From assembly GCA_034401795.1 (NCBI GenBank), contig CM067369.1, forward strand, positions 138,148,496-138,212,495: 64,000 nucleotides of DNA. Direction: 5' to 3'. Each line of letters starts with the position of its first letter. Position 1 is the stretch's first letter. Made by a program: the position numbers and the translations under genes. Below, one piece after another: positions 1 through 10,714 of this stretch. The notes under the pieces were generated by a model, which saw nothing but the letters and a program-made list of their open reading frames with translations, was not told the DNA's origin and ran no database searches. Source of the stretch: Chaetoderma sp. LZ-2023a. Taxonomy: Eukaryota; Mollusca; Caudofoveata; Chaetodermatida; Chaetodermatidae.

Positions 1-930
1 CAGATGGTAAGCCGCGACTTCTAACATGTCAGAAGTCGGAGTGTCCAAGGGAAGAGTCGGCATGGCCAAAGAGCCATTCGACAGAGCGCTAGCCACACGC
101 TCTGACATCCGCTCCATCGCCGGATTGCGCTGAGATCCCTGAACCGATGTCAACCTGAGATGGTCAGACATCCAGCCAAGGACCTACACCCATTCAGCCT
201 CGGTGCAAAAAGATGATTCGTCCATCAATGGACTACCATTCTCATCTTCCTTCTCACCCTTGGATGAAAAGGCCACCGACGATTAATGCTGAGAGCTACG
301 GACCAAACCTCCCACTCGAAGCGGGTCTGTGGCTCGACTACTTGCGGCTCCAGTATCTAGTGAATAGCTTCTGCGGTGCTGACGGGACCCGTATAACACG
401 GCTCAGAGGGCAGTCCGGACTGAGCGAAATCCTGATGAAAAATGCCCGACGGAACGTCGACATCTCCACCCCGTTGACAAACCTGTACAAAACCCATGGG
501 TGACCCACAGGAGGTACCGGATTCTGTCACCTGTGAAAGCTCTAGCATGCCAGAGTCTTCCATCGGGAGGATCTTCTTCCTCCGCCGTCGGCACCGTGGA
601 CTGAAAGGACTCAGACATCGCCTTGAATTGGGCCGCCAAAACACCCAAGGCCGAGTCCATCCACTCATTCAGATGCTCTTCCAGACCTTTGACTGACGCC
701 TGATCCACTTTGGCCGCCGTGTCCTTCGCCATTCTCTCCAAACGTGCACGCCAATCGCGATCAAATTCTGCCACCATCTCCGACGACCACTTCGTGCATA
801 CATCGCAAGGGCTTCCAACTTTGCACTTCGCGTAGGCAACACAGTGATGTCCCGAGAACTTCCGCTTCATGAAGCGGTTACAGCGCGAGCAAAGCGTATC
901 AGGCAGGACCTTGCCTTGCCCCTTCACTTT
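1..930 (-). pseudogene. DIRS-like gag N-terminal fragment, divergent fourth element
   Basis: On the minus strand a frame from about 990 to 403 encodes VLPDTLCSRCNRFMKRKF, then a His-Cys/Cys cluster ending in PCDVCTKW, then a helical charged region (WRARLERMAKDTAAKVDQA). The Cys/His pattern (CxxC, HxC, C, CxxC-K-W) is the one at the N-terminus of the gag-like protein of the three full DIRS elements, but the sequence is clearly diverged. The frame ends at a stop at 403 and similar composition continues in other frames to the left edge, so a frameshift is likely. A cgcag acceptor-like site precedes the motif near 931, as in the other copies. The element continues out of the window to the left. 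Confidence 0.6.
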
Positions 931-2461
931 CTGCGAACACAGAATAAGAATTAAAATGCTGCACATGATAATATGATGACGAGCAATACGCACAATTTAC
1001 TTGATTGTAATTTTAAATTACTTTAAAAACATTAACTTTCTCTTGAATTAATGATAATCAAGTTTTAGGCAGGAAATATTTGAAAATTTTTAGAGTGAAA
1101 ATTGTATAAATACGACTTGGTACTTAACTAACGTTAAAATAGCCAAGAAAATAAGACCGATTGCTACAAACACCCTCGACAGTGAAGAAGAGCTAATGAT
1201 CGGCTTAAAACTGAGTGCATAGACACGCCAAGCCAAAACAAAACGTTAAACATGGGTGCCGCCATCTTGACTACGGGAGCATCCATCATGGAAGGCACCG
1301 AGTTGCAAGAGAAATTAACCGAGTATCTGGATAAGATTAAAAGGTTATGGGGTAATGGAGCGACTCCAACAATGGTTACCATTTTAAAACAATGTGCCAA
1401 TTTAAGGAAATTTCAAACAGTCATTACGGCACAAATGTATTAATTCTAGATTGATACAACCCGCCCTGTGATGATTTTCCTTTCCCTTCCATAAAGTCAG
1501 CGATCAAATCGTGCGTAGAATCCCCAAAAGGTACGACGCAGAAAAATGCAACTGTAAAGTTGAGCAAAATAGATGAATCTGACTGTTGTTGGGAATTGAC
1601 TCGGTACCTGGAGGCTATGGTATTCTTGGAAACAGTATGGGCAGTATCACGGGGATTGCAGCTTTAATTCTTTATTTTGAGCAAGGATAGATAAGACATT
1701 ATCATAATAGTACATCTGGTAAGTATTATTTGAAGTAGAAACATGTTTCAGTAAAAAATTGTCAAAATAATCAGCTACATGTGATTTAATATTAGTTTAA
1801 TTTAGATAGATGTAGACCTAATCTTGTCTCAGGATAAAATGACTGCTAATAAAAACAACTCATGCTGCTTCCAGCTGGCAAAATTAGTCTGTAAATTAAG
1901 TGCCCCTCGCATTATAAATAAACCCAACCATTGCCATTCTGATGTGTAGCAAGGGTTGAGTCCACTGTAAATATTTAGGCATGTTTGCATTCACTTTCAT
2001 AAATGCTCAGAGGGTGTTAGCAGGCTTAGCCAATCAGAATGCGGTGTGCGGGGTATTTATAAAGTATACTAAAATATGCAGGACTACTTGTATGTATTTC
2101 TGGTAAAATGAATGAATATTTTTCATGGGAAGTTTTATATCAGAGTGCATGCCAATATAATGATATGGAGACAGTATTCGGCATAAATGTTTTATTTAAA
2201 TATTAACCAGGTTTCACTAAAGATAGTATGATTACAGATTCGAGTCCACTGCAAAATAAACAGTCTATTTTCGTGGTACTGCGAATGAGATTAGGGTTTT
2301 TTACTATTAGCCATCCAATAAACCAGATATCCGGTTAAAACCAGTTTTATAATAAACACCGTCACCGGTTTCACGTTTTCCAAAACTGCACAATATCAAT
2401 ATCTACATATTTAACCAATAGACATTACTTATATATGTATAAGCATGTTGAGAGCCCTCAC
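931..2461. other. Non-coding AT-rich stretch, possible 5' part of the divergent DIRS element
   Basis: No host exon is recognisable. On the minus strand near 1245-1265 an AAGATGGCGGC sequence (YY1-like, with an in-frame ATG) resembles the AAGATGGC context of the putative first exon of the three full DIRS elements. No clear terminal repeat was found, so the right end of the fragment at 1-930 cannot be placed. Confidence 0.3.
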
Positions 2462-2932
2462 CTGTAACTGCTGTTGGTACTGATGCATTGCTACCACTTA
2501 GTATAGGGGTGCCAATCAAAGCATTTGGTTGCTGAACAGAGCTAACCGATGTCTGTGGTGTAAAGGAAAATCCTTTATTCACTACTTGTTTAGGTGTCTG
2601 TAGAGTGGAACTTGGCTGCGATGATGGTTCAAGTTTGTTCTTCATATTTACAGGCTGCTCTTGGACCTTTGCACCGTTTAACTGATTATTGCTGAATTGA
2701 CCCATTTTTGACAAATCTTGTGGTTGCCCAAAGGCTGATGACTGTCCAACACCAGATGTAAGTATGCTAGCCATTGGTGTAGACTGACTGGTAATTGATG
2801 GTAATTGGCTGATTGTAGAAGGTTGCTGAGCTTTCTGCGCAAACTGTGACAGACTCCAATTAAATGCTCCCTCAGCCTGCATGCCTGGCACTGTATTGGC
2901 AACATTTGTAGTGACACGTTGAATAGGCGCAT
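2462..2932 (-). CDS. NUP214: NUP214 exon, Ser/Thr/Gln-rich linker after the propeller
   Basis: The largest exon here, 471 bp (2 + 156 codons + 1). Acceptor ttgctttttag, donor GTTACAG followed by gtgagg. The product is low-complexity, rich in Ser, Thr, Gln, Pro and Asn (for example PSTISQLPSITSQSTPMAS and GFSFTPQTSVSSVQQPN) with few charged residues. That is expected for the disordered linker between the propeller and the coiled-coil/FG region. Identity rests mainly on phase continuity (G + AT gives Asp) with the 4002-4157 exon. Further exons must lie left of position 1, because no acceptor-led coding block is visible between 930 and 2461. Confidence 0.85.
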
Positions 2933-3189
2933 CTAAAAAGCAAGAAAACATTGTGTAAAAGCGGACAACATGTAATTAACACTCAAATTATTAACCTGGT
3001 CAAAATCATCCCCTGCATTGGCATGGCGAAGATTTGTCCATTTAACCTGTCTATATACTAACCAGTTAGGGAACCAAACAGGGCTTATCATCGAGGGACC
3101 CATTTCTAGCTTCGCCCACTTGACTTTGCACATACGTTGGAATCGATTTGAAATGTGGATTCCCAAGATCTAAATTTTAATGTAAATTA

Positions 3190-3470
3190 AACACGTCAGA
3201 TTGTTGAATATTTTGAAACTAATTTTACTGGTAGCTATTGCTGCCTATGCCAACAACAATGTTACAGCACCCAGTTACATTATTTTCAGAATAATCAACA
3301 GAATGTTTATTAAATTATTAATTAATCAGAGACAATTCATACAGCTTTGTGATGGACTATTGACACCATTGTGACTGACTTGCATCATTTTGAAGCTGAC
3401 ATCAGCTAATATGCGACATATTTGATTATGACATCATATATTTGAGTGACAGATCAGATCGCTCCATTAC
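3190..3470 (+). repeat. Dispersed hairpin repeat, family A (intron copy)
   Basis: It contains TTGAATATTTTGAAACTAAT, a short loop and a partly complementary ATTCAACAGAATGTTTATTA, followed by the family tail (caattcatacag... gattatgacatcatat). At least twelve related copies are in the window, most in this orientation in the left half. Confidence 0.7.
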
Positions 3471-3639
3471 CATCATAATCATGGATGAAACACAAACCAG
3501 CAGGGATAGGAATCAGTAGTTTCGGCTAGCTCTAGTGATTATCTACTAGACATCATACACTTTGTTGATTATATTACTACTTAACGTTTTACTGGTAAAG
3601 CCGAGACACAACCAGTCTTTGCAGTGGTGTTGAGAAATA

Positions 3640-3765
3640 TCCATTTGCAGGCCAAGAGATTGTTTGAAAATGTATGCCTAGAATGACTGGCTGGGAAACC
3701 AAGCCAGTCATTTCAGAGTTAAGTTTTACATAATAGTCTTCTCTTGGTTTGCAAATCTACATTTT
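3640..3765. repeat. Dispersed palindromic repeat, family B
   Basis: Imperfect palindrome centred on gactggctgggaaaccaagccagtc, with arms reading gcaggccaagag and ctcttggtttgc. Related copies are at 23885-24040, 48575-48690, 55700-55870 and 62310-62435. Confidence 0.7.
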
Positions 3766-4001
3766 CTATGAGAAAATATGAAATTTTCTTGATCGAATTT
3801 GAACACTAGACAATGGCAGAAGGTTATGCTATTGAATTATGAGTGTGTGTTGTTCTCTTCAATTTTGTATAATAATTGGTGTAATTTTGAAAACTGTTGC
3901 TCCAAGTCGTCAACACAATCAATTCCTAAATTGTACCATGTTCCTACCATCTACCAGTTCCTTCATTTAACTTGATAATAACAATGTGTGAGAGAACATA
4001 C

Positions 4002-4157
4002 CTGCAGAAATACGCATTCCCTCTGTCTTCAAAATGTTAGGCGCTGACGTCAGTGTAAGAATGCCTGGTCTCGCATAAGTCATGTAAAACGGAACGAGCA
4101 CGCCAACAGTAGAAAGCAGTAGCAGCATGGGACATGGTTGTAAGCTCTGTTTGTCGG
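4002..4157 (-). CDS. NUP214: NUP214 exon, last propeller strand GVLVPFYM
   Basis: Internal exon of 156 bp (2 + 51 codons + 1). Acceptor cattta-ttag, donor TCTGCAG followed by gtatgt. It encodes CPMLLLLSTVGVLVPFYM, matching APVLMLLSTDGVLCPFYM at the end of the vertebrate NUP214 propeller, followed by a divergent linker start (ILTLTSAPNILKTEGMRIS). Confidence 0.94.
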
Positions 4158-4294
4158 CTAATAAATGAAATAAAATAATAGCAACCCGCACAATGCAAGG
4201 AACAAGCTTTAAATATCCATATGGACACGATTCAGGGCCTGAAATTAATCGAGATAAGCCACTAGGCAGCAGTAGTAGAAACAAGTAAATTCTA

Positions 4295-5335
4295 AAAGAT
4301 GTACCGTATTCAGCCTATTTGAAGCCCATGCTCTAATAGAAACCCACCCTCTAACATTGACAAATGAGCTCCAAGGATTTCTTAGCAGCTTCAAAATGGC
4401 AAAACTTCTGTATTAGAAGCCCACCACCTAACTCAGCAGTTTGCATTGTGGACTTTTTTTCAAGAACAAATTTGTAAGAATAATGTGTATAGTAATAACA
4501 ATCGTATCATAGGATCTCTCTTCTTTATATCGATCTCTTCTCTGATACATTTCCGGATTCCTAGAAATCAATACAGGTCCCAGATTTGTAGATGTCAGCC
4601 ACCTATTAAATTATTACCACTAGTAGTAGGCCATGTATGTTCAAGATAAAAAATAAAGTTTATTCCACAATTTTGTAGTCAAAATGCATGTAAAACAGTC
4701 TTAGCATGATAAATATCTTCCTTATAAAAATATATCAAGACCAGATGTATGTACCGACCATGCAGTCTCATATTGCGCATTCATTTTTTAATGCCGACCA
4801 ACATCAAATGATCCAAAACGGAATCAAGTTGTACGAGAAAAATTTCTTGAAAGTCCGAAAATTGAAATGAGACCGATTCTTATGTTGGCGAGCCACTGGC
4901 TCTTGTGATTGTAGGTGCGCTGTTCTTGCAAGATCTAATATGCTAACGGGAGTTTGTTATCAAATCGGTAGCCATTATTCCGATCAGACAAAGTACAATA
5001 CTCAGTTCCTATCGCGCAATGATAATACATAACAATTTTCAAGTTCAGAATATTTATATCAGAATACTCGCTATAAATAAAGTTCTTTTGTGATTGGAGG
5101 CAAATCATGTTATTTATATCGTTTCGTGACGACATTTTATGTTAAATCCAGGATTAATTTTAACGTAATAAATGATCTTTATTAAACGATACGCAATATT
5201 TAAGTGCTCCAATTTAATAATTTTGCTTCCGCAATGATGTTTTTTAGGTATACATTAAACATAGTCGTAAGGTGGCGAGAATTTGCACCTGGAAATTGAG
5301 TTAAATTTTCGTGGTATCAGTTTTAGAAAACTCTA
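4295..5335. repeat. Dispersed repeat, family C copy
   Basis: The stretch 4735-5300 is similar to 51530-52050. The block around 4740-4900 appears there in reverse complement (ccgaccaacat / gagccactggctc), and the block 5110-5300 in direct orientation (aatatttaagtgctcc... ttttaggtatacatta). Parts also match 44090-44290 and, inverted, 45410-45560. No coding potential was seen. Confidence 0.55.
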
Positions 5336-5371
5336 ATTTAAGCCCACCCCCTTCCGCAGAGATGTTGTTTT

Positions 5372-5640
5372 GGAATGTAAGCTGATGAATATTTTGAAAC
5401 TAATTTGACAGAGTACTGTTGCTGCCTATGACAGCGCCCAGTCAAATTAGTTTCAAAATATTCAACACAATATTTATTAAATAGTAAACACATACAATTC
5501 GCACAATGCTTCAGACTATTAAGCATATAAGACTAAATCAAGCCATTCACACTGTAATTGATCATCCTACACGTCACGTAGATGATTATGACATCATATG
5601 CTGGATCGATAAACTGGAAAGCTCCAGTGGATGGGTGACT
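5372..5640 (+). repeat. Hairpin repeat, family A
   Basis: Near-perfect inverted repeat: gaatattttgaaactaattt... and ...aaattagtttcaaaatattc around a gttgctgcctatgacagcgcc loop, followed by the family tail (acaattcgcacaa, gattatgacatcatatg). It ends about 24 bp from the donor of the NUP214 exon at 5664. Confidence 0.8.
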
Positions 5641-5663
5641 GTGACATAACATGAAGTCAATAC

Positions 5664-5793
5664 CTGAAAGCTTTATGGGTGTTTGTGACGTGAAGTCAAC
5701 AGCAAGGCCAACTGGAAATGTGTCAGCTTGATCCACAGTTAACGGCATTTCTGCACGGCTACTCTCATCTAAATTCCATCTCTCCCAGATTTT
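5664..5793 (-). CDS. NUP214: NUP214 exon, DESSRAEMP segment
   Basis: Internal exon of 130 bp (43 codons + 1). Acceptor tattactgcag, donor CTTTCAG followed by gtattg. It encodes IWERWNLDESSRAEMP and later PVGLAVDFTSQTPIKLS, matching INWESWLLEDSSRAELP...MGVVVDYTNQVEITIS of vertebrate NUP214. It is separated from the previous exon by an 18.3-kb intron containing the oldest DIRS copy and many smaller repeats. Confidence 0.94.
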
Positions 5794-6084
5794 CTGCAGT
5801 AATATAAACCAATATATAAGTATTCATATTCATGAGCATTACAATAATGAGCAGACAGGCATAAATATCTGAGAACAGACATGTGTGAGGTTATGCATGT
5901 GTGCGTGCGTGTGTGTACTCATATTTTGTGCTATTTACTGTGCATGCTTTTACTATTGCTATTATTATATTATTATACAAGCCAGTGAACCAGGCATCAA
6001 TAGTATGACAATAGCAATAACAAATCTAAATATAGCCGCAAGCGGCGATGCTCCGACGGCCAAGCAGCTAGCATAATGGTCGCC

Positions 6085-9050
6085 AAGACTAACCTTACCT
6101 GGACACTTTTCAGAGTGAGAATTTCAAACTCTGCATACCTGAAAACCTATATCTAGAGCCATTTTTATCATGAAATTCCCAGTAGTTACTTGCTCGCTAT
6201 GAAGAAAATCTTGGTAGCTAGGGCGGCTAACCTGGTTGCTATGCAAATGGTCACACTTCAATAAGTGTGATATGCTAACTCAACATACCTGAAAACATAT
6301 ACAGACCAATTTTTATCGCAAAATTCCAAGTAGTTACTTGGTTGCTATGGACAGCACCTTGGTTAATAACCATTCTGTAAGTATTGCTTTGCAATACATG
6401 TCCCCTACCTGGTGATATGAATGTAGCAATTCTCAGTATAATATCTTGAAAGACTGCGAAAAAAAGTGCGGAAAACGAATATTTTTCGTATTGTATAAGT
6501 CGAAAGGGGGCATAACTCCATGAAAAATTGGCGAAAATGTCGGAAACTCGAACTTGCTCTGTGACTCCTTACACTAAAGCGATGCACCAATTTTCGCTTA
6601 AATATCTTGAAGGAGTGCGAAAAAAAGTACGGAAAGTTGATATTTTTCGTATTTCTTAAGTTGAAAGGAGGCATTACTCAATCAAAGATTTACGCATATG
6701 CCTGAAACTACAACTTGATCTGTAACTTCTCATAACAAAGCAATGTAGCAGTTCTCAGTATAATATCTTGAAAGACTGCGAAAAAAGTGCGGAAAATTAT
6801 ATATTTTGTATTTCATAAGTTGAAAGGGGGGCATATAACTCCATGAAAAATTTACGAAAATGTCTGAAACTCGAACTTGCTCTGTTATCCCTTATACTAA
6901 AGTGATGGAACTGATTTTTACCTAAATATCTTGGAGTGCGGAAAAAAAGTGTGGAAAGCTGATATTTCTCATATTTCCTAAGTCGAAAGGGGGCATAACT
7001 CCATGAAAAATTGACGAAAATGTCTAAAACTCGAACTTGCTCTGTAACTCCGTATACTAAAGTGATGCACTGATTTTCGCTTAAATATCTTGAAGGAGTG
7101 CGAATAAAAGTGCGGAAAGCTGATATTTTTCGTATTTCTTAAGACGAAAGGGGGCATAACTCCATCAAAGATTTACGCATACGCCTGAAACTCCAACTTG
7201 GTCTGTAACTTCTCATAACAAAGCAATGTAGCAGTTCTCACTATAATATCTTGAAAGACTGCGAAAAAAAGTGTGGAAAACTAATATTTTACGTATTGCA
7301 TAAGACGAAAGGGGGCATAACTCCATGAAAAATTGACGAAAATGTCTGAAACTCGAACTTGCTCTGTAACTCCTTATACTAAAGCGATGCACCGATGCAG
7401 CTGATATTTTTCGTATTTCTAACTAGAACGGGGGAATAACTCCACCAATAAATTGACGTATACGCCTGAAACTTGAACTTGGTCTGTAACTTCTCATAAC
7501 AAAGGAATAAACCAATTGTCAGTTGAATACCTTGAAGGACTGCGAAAAAAGTGCGGAAAACTAGTATTTTTCGTATTGCATAAGTCGAAAGGGGGCATAA
7601 TTCCATGAAAATTGACGAAAATGTCTGAAACTCGAACTTGCTCTGTAACTCCTTACACTCAAGCGATGCACCGATTTTCGCTTAAATATCTGGAAGGAGT
7701 GCGAAAAAAAGTACGGAAAGTTGATATTTTTTGTATTTCTTAAGTTGAAAGGAGGCATTACTCAATCAAAGATTTACGCATATGCCTGAAACTACAACTT
7801 GATCTGTAACTTCTCATAACAAAGCAATGTAGCAGTTCTCAGTATAATATCTTGAAAGACTGCGAAAAAAGTGCGGAAAATTATATATTTTGTATTTCAT
7901 AAGTTGAAAGGGGGGCATATAACTCCATGAAAAATTTACGAAAATGTCTGAAACTCGAACTTGCTCTGTTATCCCTTATACTAAAGTGATGGAACTGATT
8001 TTTACTTAAATATCTTGGAGTGCGGAAAAAAAGTGTGGAAAGCTGATATTTCTCATATTTCCTAAGTCGAAAGGAGGCATAACTCCATGAAAAATTGACG
8101 AAAATGTCTAAAACTCGAACTTGCTCTGTAACTCCGTATACTAAAGTGATGCACTGATTTTCGCTTAAATATCTTGAAGGAGTGCGAAAAAAAGTGCGGA
8201 AAGCTGATATTTTTCGTATTTCTTAAGACGAAAGGGGGCATAACTCCATCAAAGATTTACGCATACGCCTGAAACTCCAACTTGGTCTGTAACTTCTCAT
8301 AACAAAGCAATGTAGCAGTTCTCACTATAATATCTTGAAAGACTGCGAAAAAAAGTGTGGAAAACTAATATTTTACGTATTGCATAAGACGAAAGGGGGC
8401 ATAACTCCATGAAAAATTGACGAAAATGTCTGAAACTCGAACTTGCTCTGTAACTCCTTATACTAAAGCGATGCACTAGTTTCTAACTAGAACGGGGGCA
8501 TAACTCCACCAAAAATTGACGTATACGCCTGAAACTTGAACTTGGTCTGTAACTTCTCATAACAAAGCAATAAACCAATTGTCAGTTGAATACCTTGAAG
8601 GACTGCGAAAAATAAGTGCAGAAAACCAACTGCGACAGACGGACAGATGAACAGACAGACGGAGTGCACCGATGCAGCTGATATTTTTCGTATTTCTAAC
8701 TAGAACGGGGGCATAACTCCACCAAAAATTGACGTATACGCCTGAAACTTGAACTTGGTCTGTAACTTCTCATAACAAAGCAATAAACCAATTGTCAGTT
8801 GAATACCTTGAAGGACTGCGAAAAAAAAGTGCAGAAAACCAACTGCGACAGACGGACAGATGAACAGACAGACGGAGTGCAAACCTATAGTTCCCCCCCC
8901 CACCCCCGGTTTTACCAGTAGGGGACTAATAAGGGGGAGGGGGGGGGGGCTAACCTGGTTACTACATACGGATATGATTGGACACTTTTGAAACTGTGAT
9001 ATTCAATCAGCATACCCAAAAACCTACATAGTCATTTTCATTGTGACTTT
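6085..9050 (+). repeat. Satellite-like tandem repeat with ~1.08-kb higher-order period
   Basis: The core from about 6410 to 8880 is built from diverged ~170-bp units containing gggggcataactccatgaaa, a gaaactcgaacttgctctgta block and a cttgaaggagtgcgaaaaaa block. Units repeat at a larger period of about 1081 bp (for example 6718 and 7799, or 6450 and 7533). Near the right end a 213-bp subunit (8488 and 8701) with an acagacggacagatgaacag tail is duplicated. It is flanked by gctaacctggttgctatg type repeats (6085-6400, 8945-9050). Open frames across it are by-products. Confidence 0.85.
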
Positions 9051-9052
9051 AG

Positions 9053-9113
9053 GTCGGGATCCTGTTAGGGAGGTAAGTATGTCATCTCACTCGTGAAAAA
9101 GAAATTTGGGAAC
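9053..9113. repeat. Stray fragment of a DIRS internal complementary region
   Basis: The sequence from tcgggatcctgttaggg to gaaaaagaaatttgg nearly repeats 9746-9801, the left half of the ICR of the adjacent DIRS element plus its internal flank (gggatcctg). It sits about 355 bp outside the element end and in the same orientation as the ICR. It breaks off exactly where the ICR would turn to the other element end. Confidence 0.75.
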
Positions 9114-9510
9114 AATGTCCTACAGTAACGCAGCATTTTGGTTAATGCATTTCCAATGGTATAATTGCATTATGATACGAAAACCGTAACATCGCGTGAA
9201 CCCCTTAGGATACTGAGTTCTGTAAACGGTCCCTGATAGGGAATTTTGCTCAGAATTTGCTACATTAAACAGCAAGACAATCGGCCTAGAATTGTGTCAT
9301 TTATCGGGAAATCATGGAAATAGAAGAGAGTACGCATATTTGCAATATCAGACATGTTAATATGTTCGTCAACGATTTTATTTCAGCATTGGATAGGCGC
9401 ATATAGTATTTACGTGTACGCACAATTTTAACACTGACCCCCCTATTTGCTCCAGCACTCTCCCCAAAAATAAGAAAATTTACCAAATTTCTTTTTCACG
9501 ACTGAGATGA

Positions 9511-9692
9511 CATACTTACCTCCCTAACACTCTTGATATACTAGTATATCGGCTCTAAATTCAATAATATTCAGAATTATAAAAAATTAGGTGCCCCTAA
9601 TGGGCAGGTGGATGTACACAGTCATGCACATGACAGACACCACCCACTGCGCATGCGCATACTGGTACTTCCGTTACTAAATATTGGCTGAC
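9511..9692 (+). repeat. DIRS copy 3 inverted terminal repeat (3' end of element)
   Basis: Matches 18317-18497 in reverse complement: catacttacctccctaacac, ttaggtgcccctaatgggca, tgcgcatgcgcatactggta and tattggctgac blocks align. Lies at the 3' end relative to the element's coding strand. Confidence 0.9.
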
Positions 9693-9754
9693 ATAGAAGC
9701 AACTATTCAAATAACCAAAGGACCAGGCCTCGTGGGGTGGAGAGGCCGGGATCC

Positions 9755-9856
9755 TGTTAGGGAGGTAAGTATGTCATCTCACTCGTGAAAAAGAAATTTG
9801 GTAAATTTTCTTATTTCACATCATGAGAACATACTTACCTCCCTAACACTCTTGAT
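9755..9856. repeat. DIRS copy 3 internal complementary region (ICR)
   Basis: The left half (tgttagggaggtaagtatgt... gtaaattttcttatt) is the reverse complement of the left element end at 9469-9530. The right half (tttcacatcatgagaacata... cttgat) is the reverse complement of the right end at 18475-18513. DIRS elements use this joined copy of their termini to rebuild the ends during replication. Confidence 0.88.
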
Positions 9857-10664
9857 AAAAGCCAGAATTTGAAAGTCAATTTGGCGGTAGGGAGGTAAGG
9901 TCCTGAAAACCAGCACACCCTCGAAGAGACCAGCTCTTTGAATTTTCAAGAGATTTAAAACATCTGAAATTGTATCTGAAACACATCCAGGAATAGAATT
10001 TTGCATCGGATAATCGACTGATGAAGACAGATTGGTCAAAAAGCAAATGCGCTCCACCCCCCCCCCCCCCCCTCTTTCCGAGGAAGGTTAGGAAAAAAAG
10101 CTGCTCTAAATGACTAGCACATTCTCTAATACTTGATGAAAAGCATTACTAGACATTGGAAAAAGAAGAATTGCTTCATTTAAAAAAAAAAACCTCTGAA
10201 AGAACCACAATTAAGAGACATTAACCATCACCATATTAAAAATTAAAAATATGACACCATCATCAGGACAAAAAAAAAAAATGGTCACACATACTGACCA
10301 TTGATGTCTTGGGCGCGGCACTCATCTCTTCACCCACCAGATGAAGCGAATTGTACCAGCTAATAGTAAGGATACCTTATCAACAAATGTGATATTTGTA
10401 AATAGCAGAGGAGGAAAACTAATTACAAATATATACCTCTACATTTATTTATTCTTTTAACGACTGAGACGGCGAGCGGGTTAGAAGTGTCACGAAGGTA
10501 ATGGTCAGTAAAACTTGATTCAGTGCCTCTGGGCTACTGACATAATGTCTTCAATAGAAACACCATTAAATAATGCTGTGAAAGTTACCACACCACGGAC
10601 ACTATGAGCCTTGGCTCTATCTACTTGAATTCCAGTGGCTGTCTTATGACAGATTTGAATACAT

Positions 10665-10714
10665 TCTACTATCCATCTGCAAATAGTGTCTCTTGACACC
10701 CTACCATGGGGTTC
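10665..10714. repeat. Target-site duplication of the LINE, left copy
   Basis: 50 bp matching 12565-12614 with 3 mismatches (at 10680, 10698 and 10701). Both are DIRS YR coding sequence (tctactatccatctg... taccatggggttc). Confidence 0.9.

Noticed and set aside
1252-1443. Plus-strand open frame of 63 codons starting at MGAAILTTG
   Set aside because: No domain, no splice context, and it lies in a region that resembles the 5' part of a DIRS element on the opposite strand.
6405-8903. Series of similar minus-strand frames (for example starting MPPFNLRNTKN)
   Set aside because: They are translations of the tandem satellite; similarity among them reflects the DNA repeat, not a protein family.
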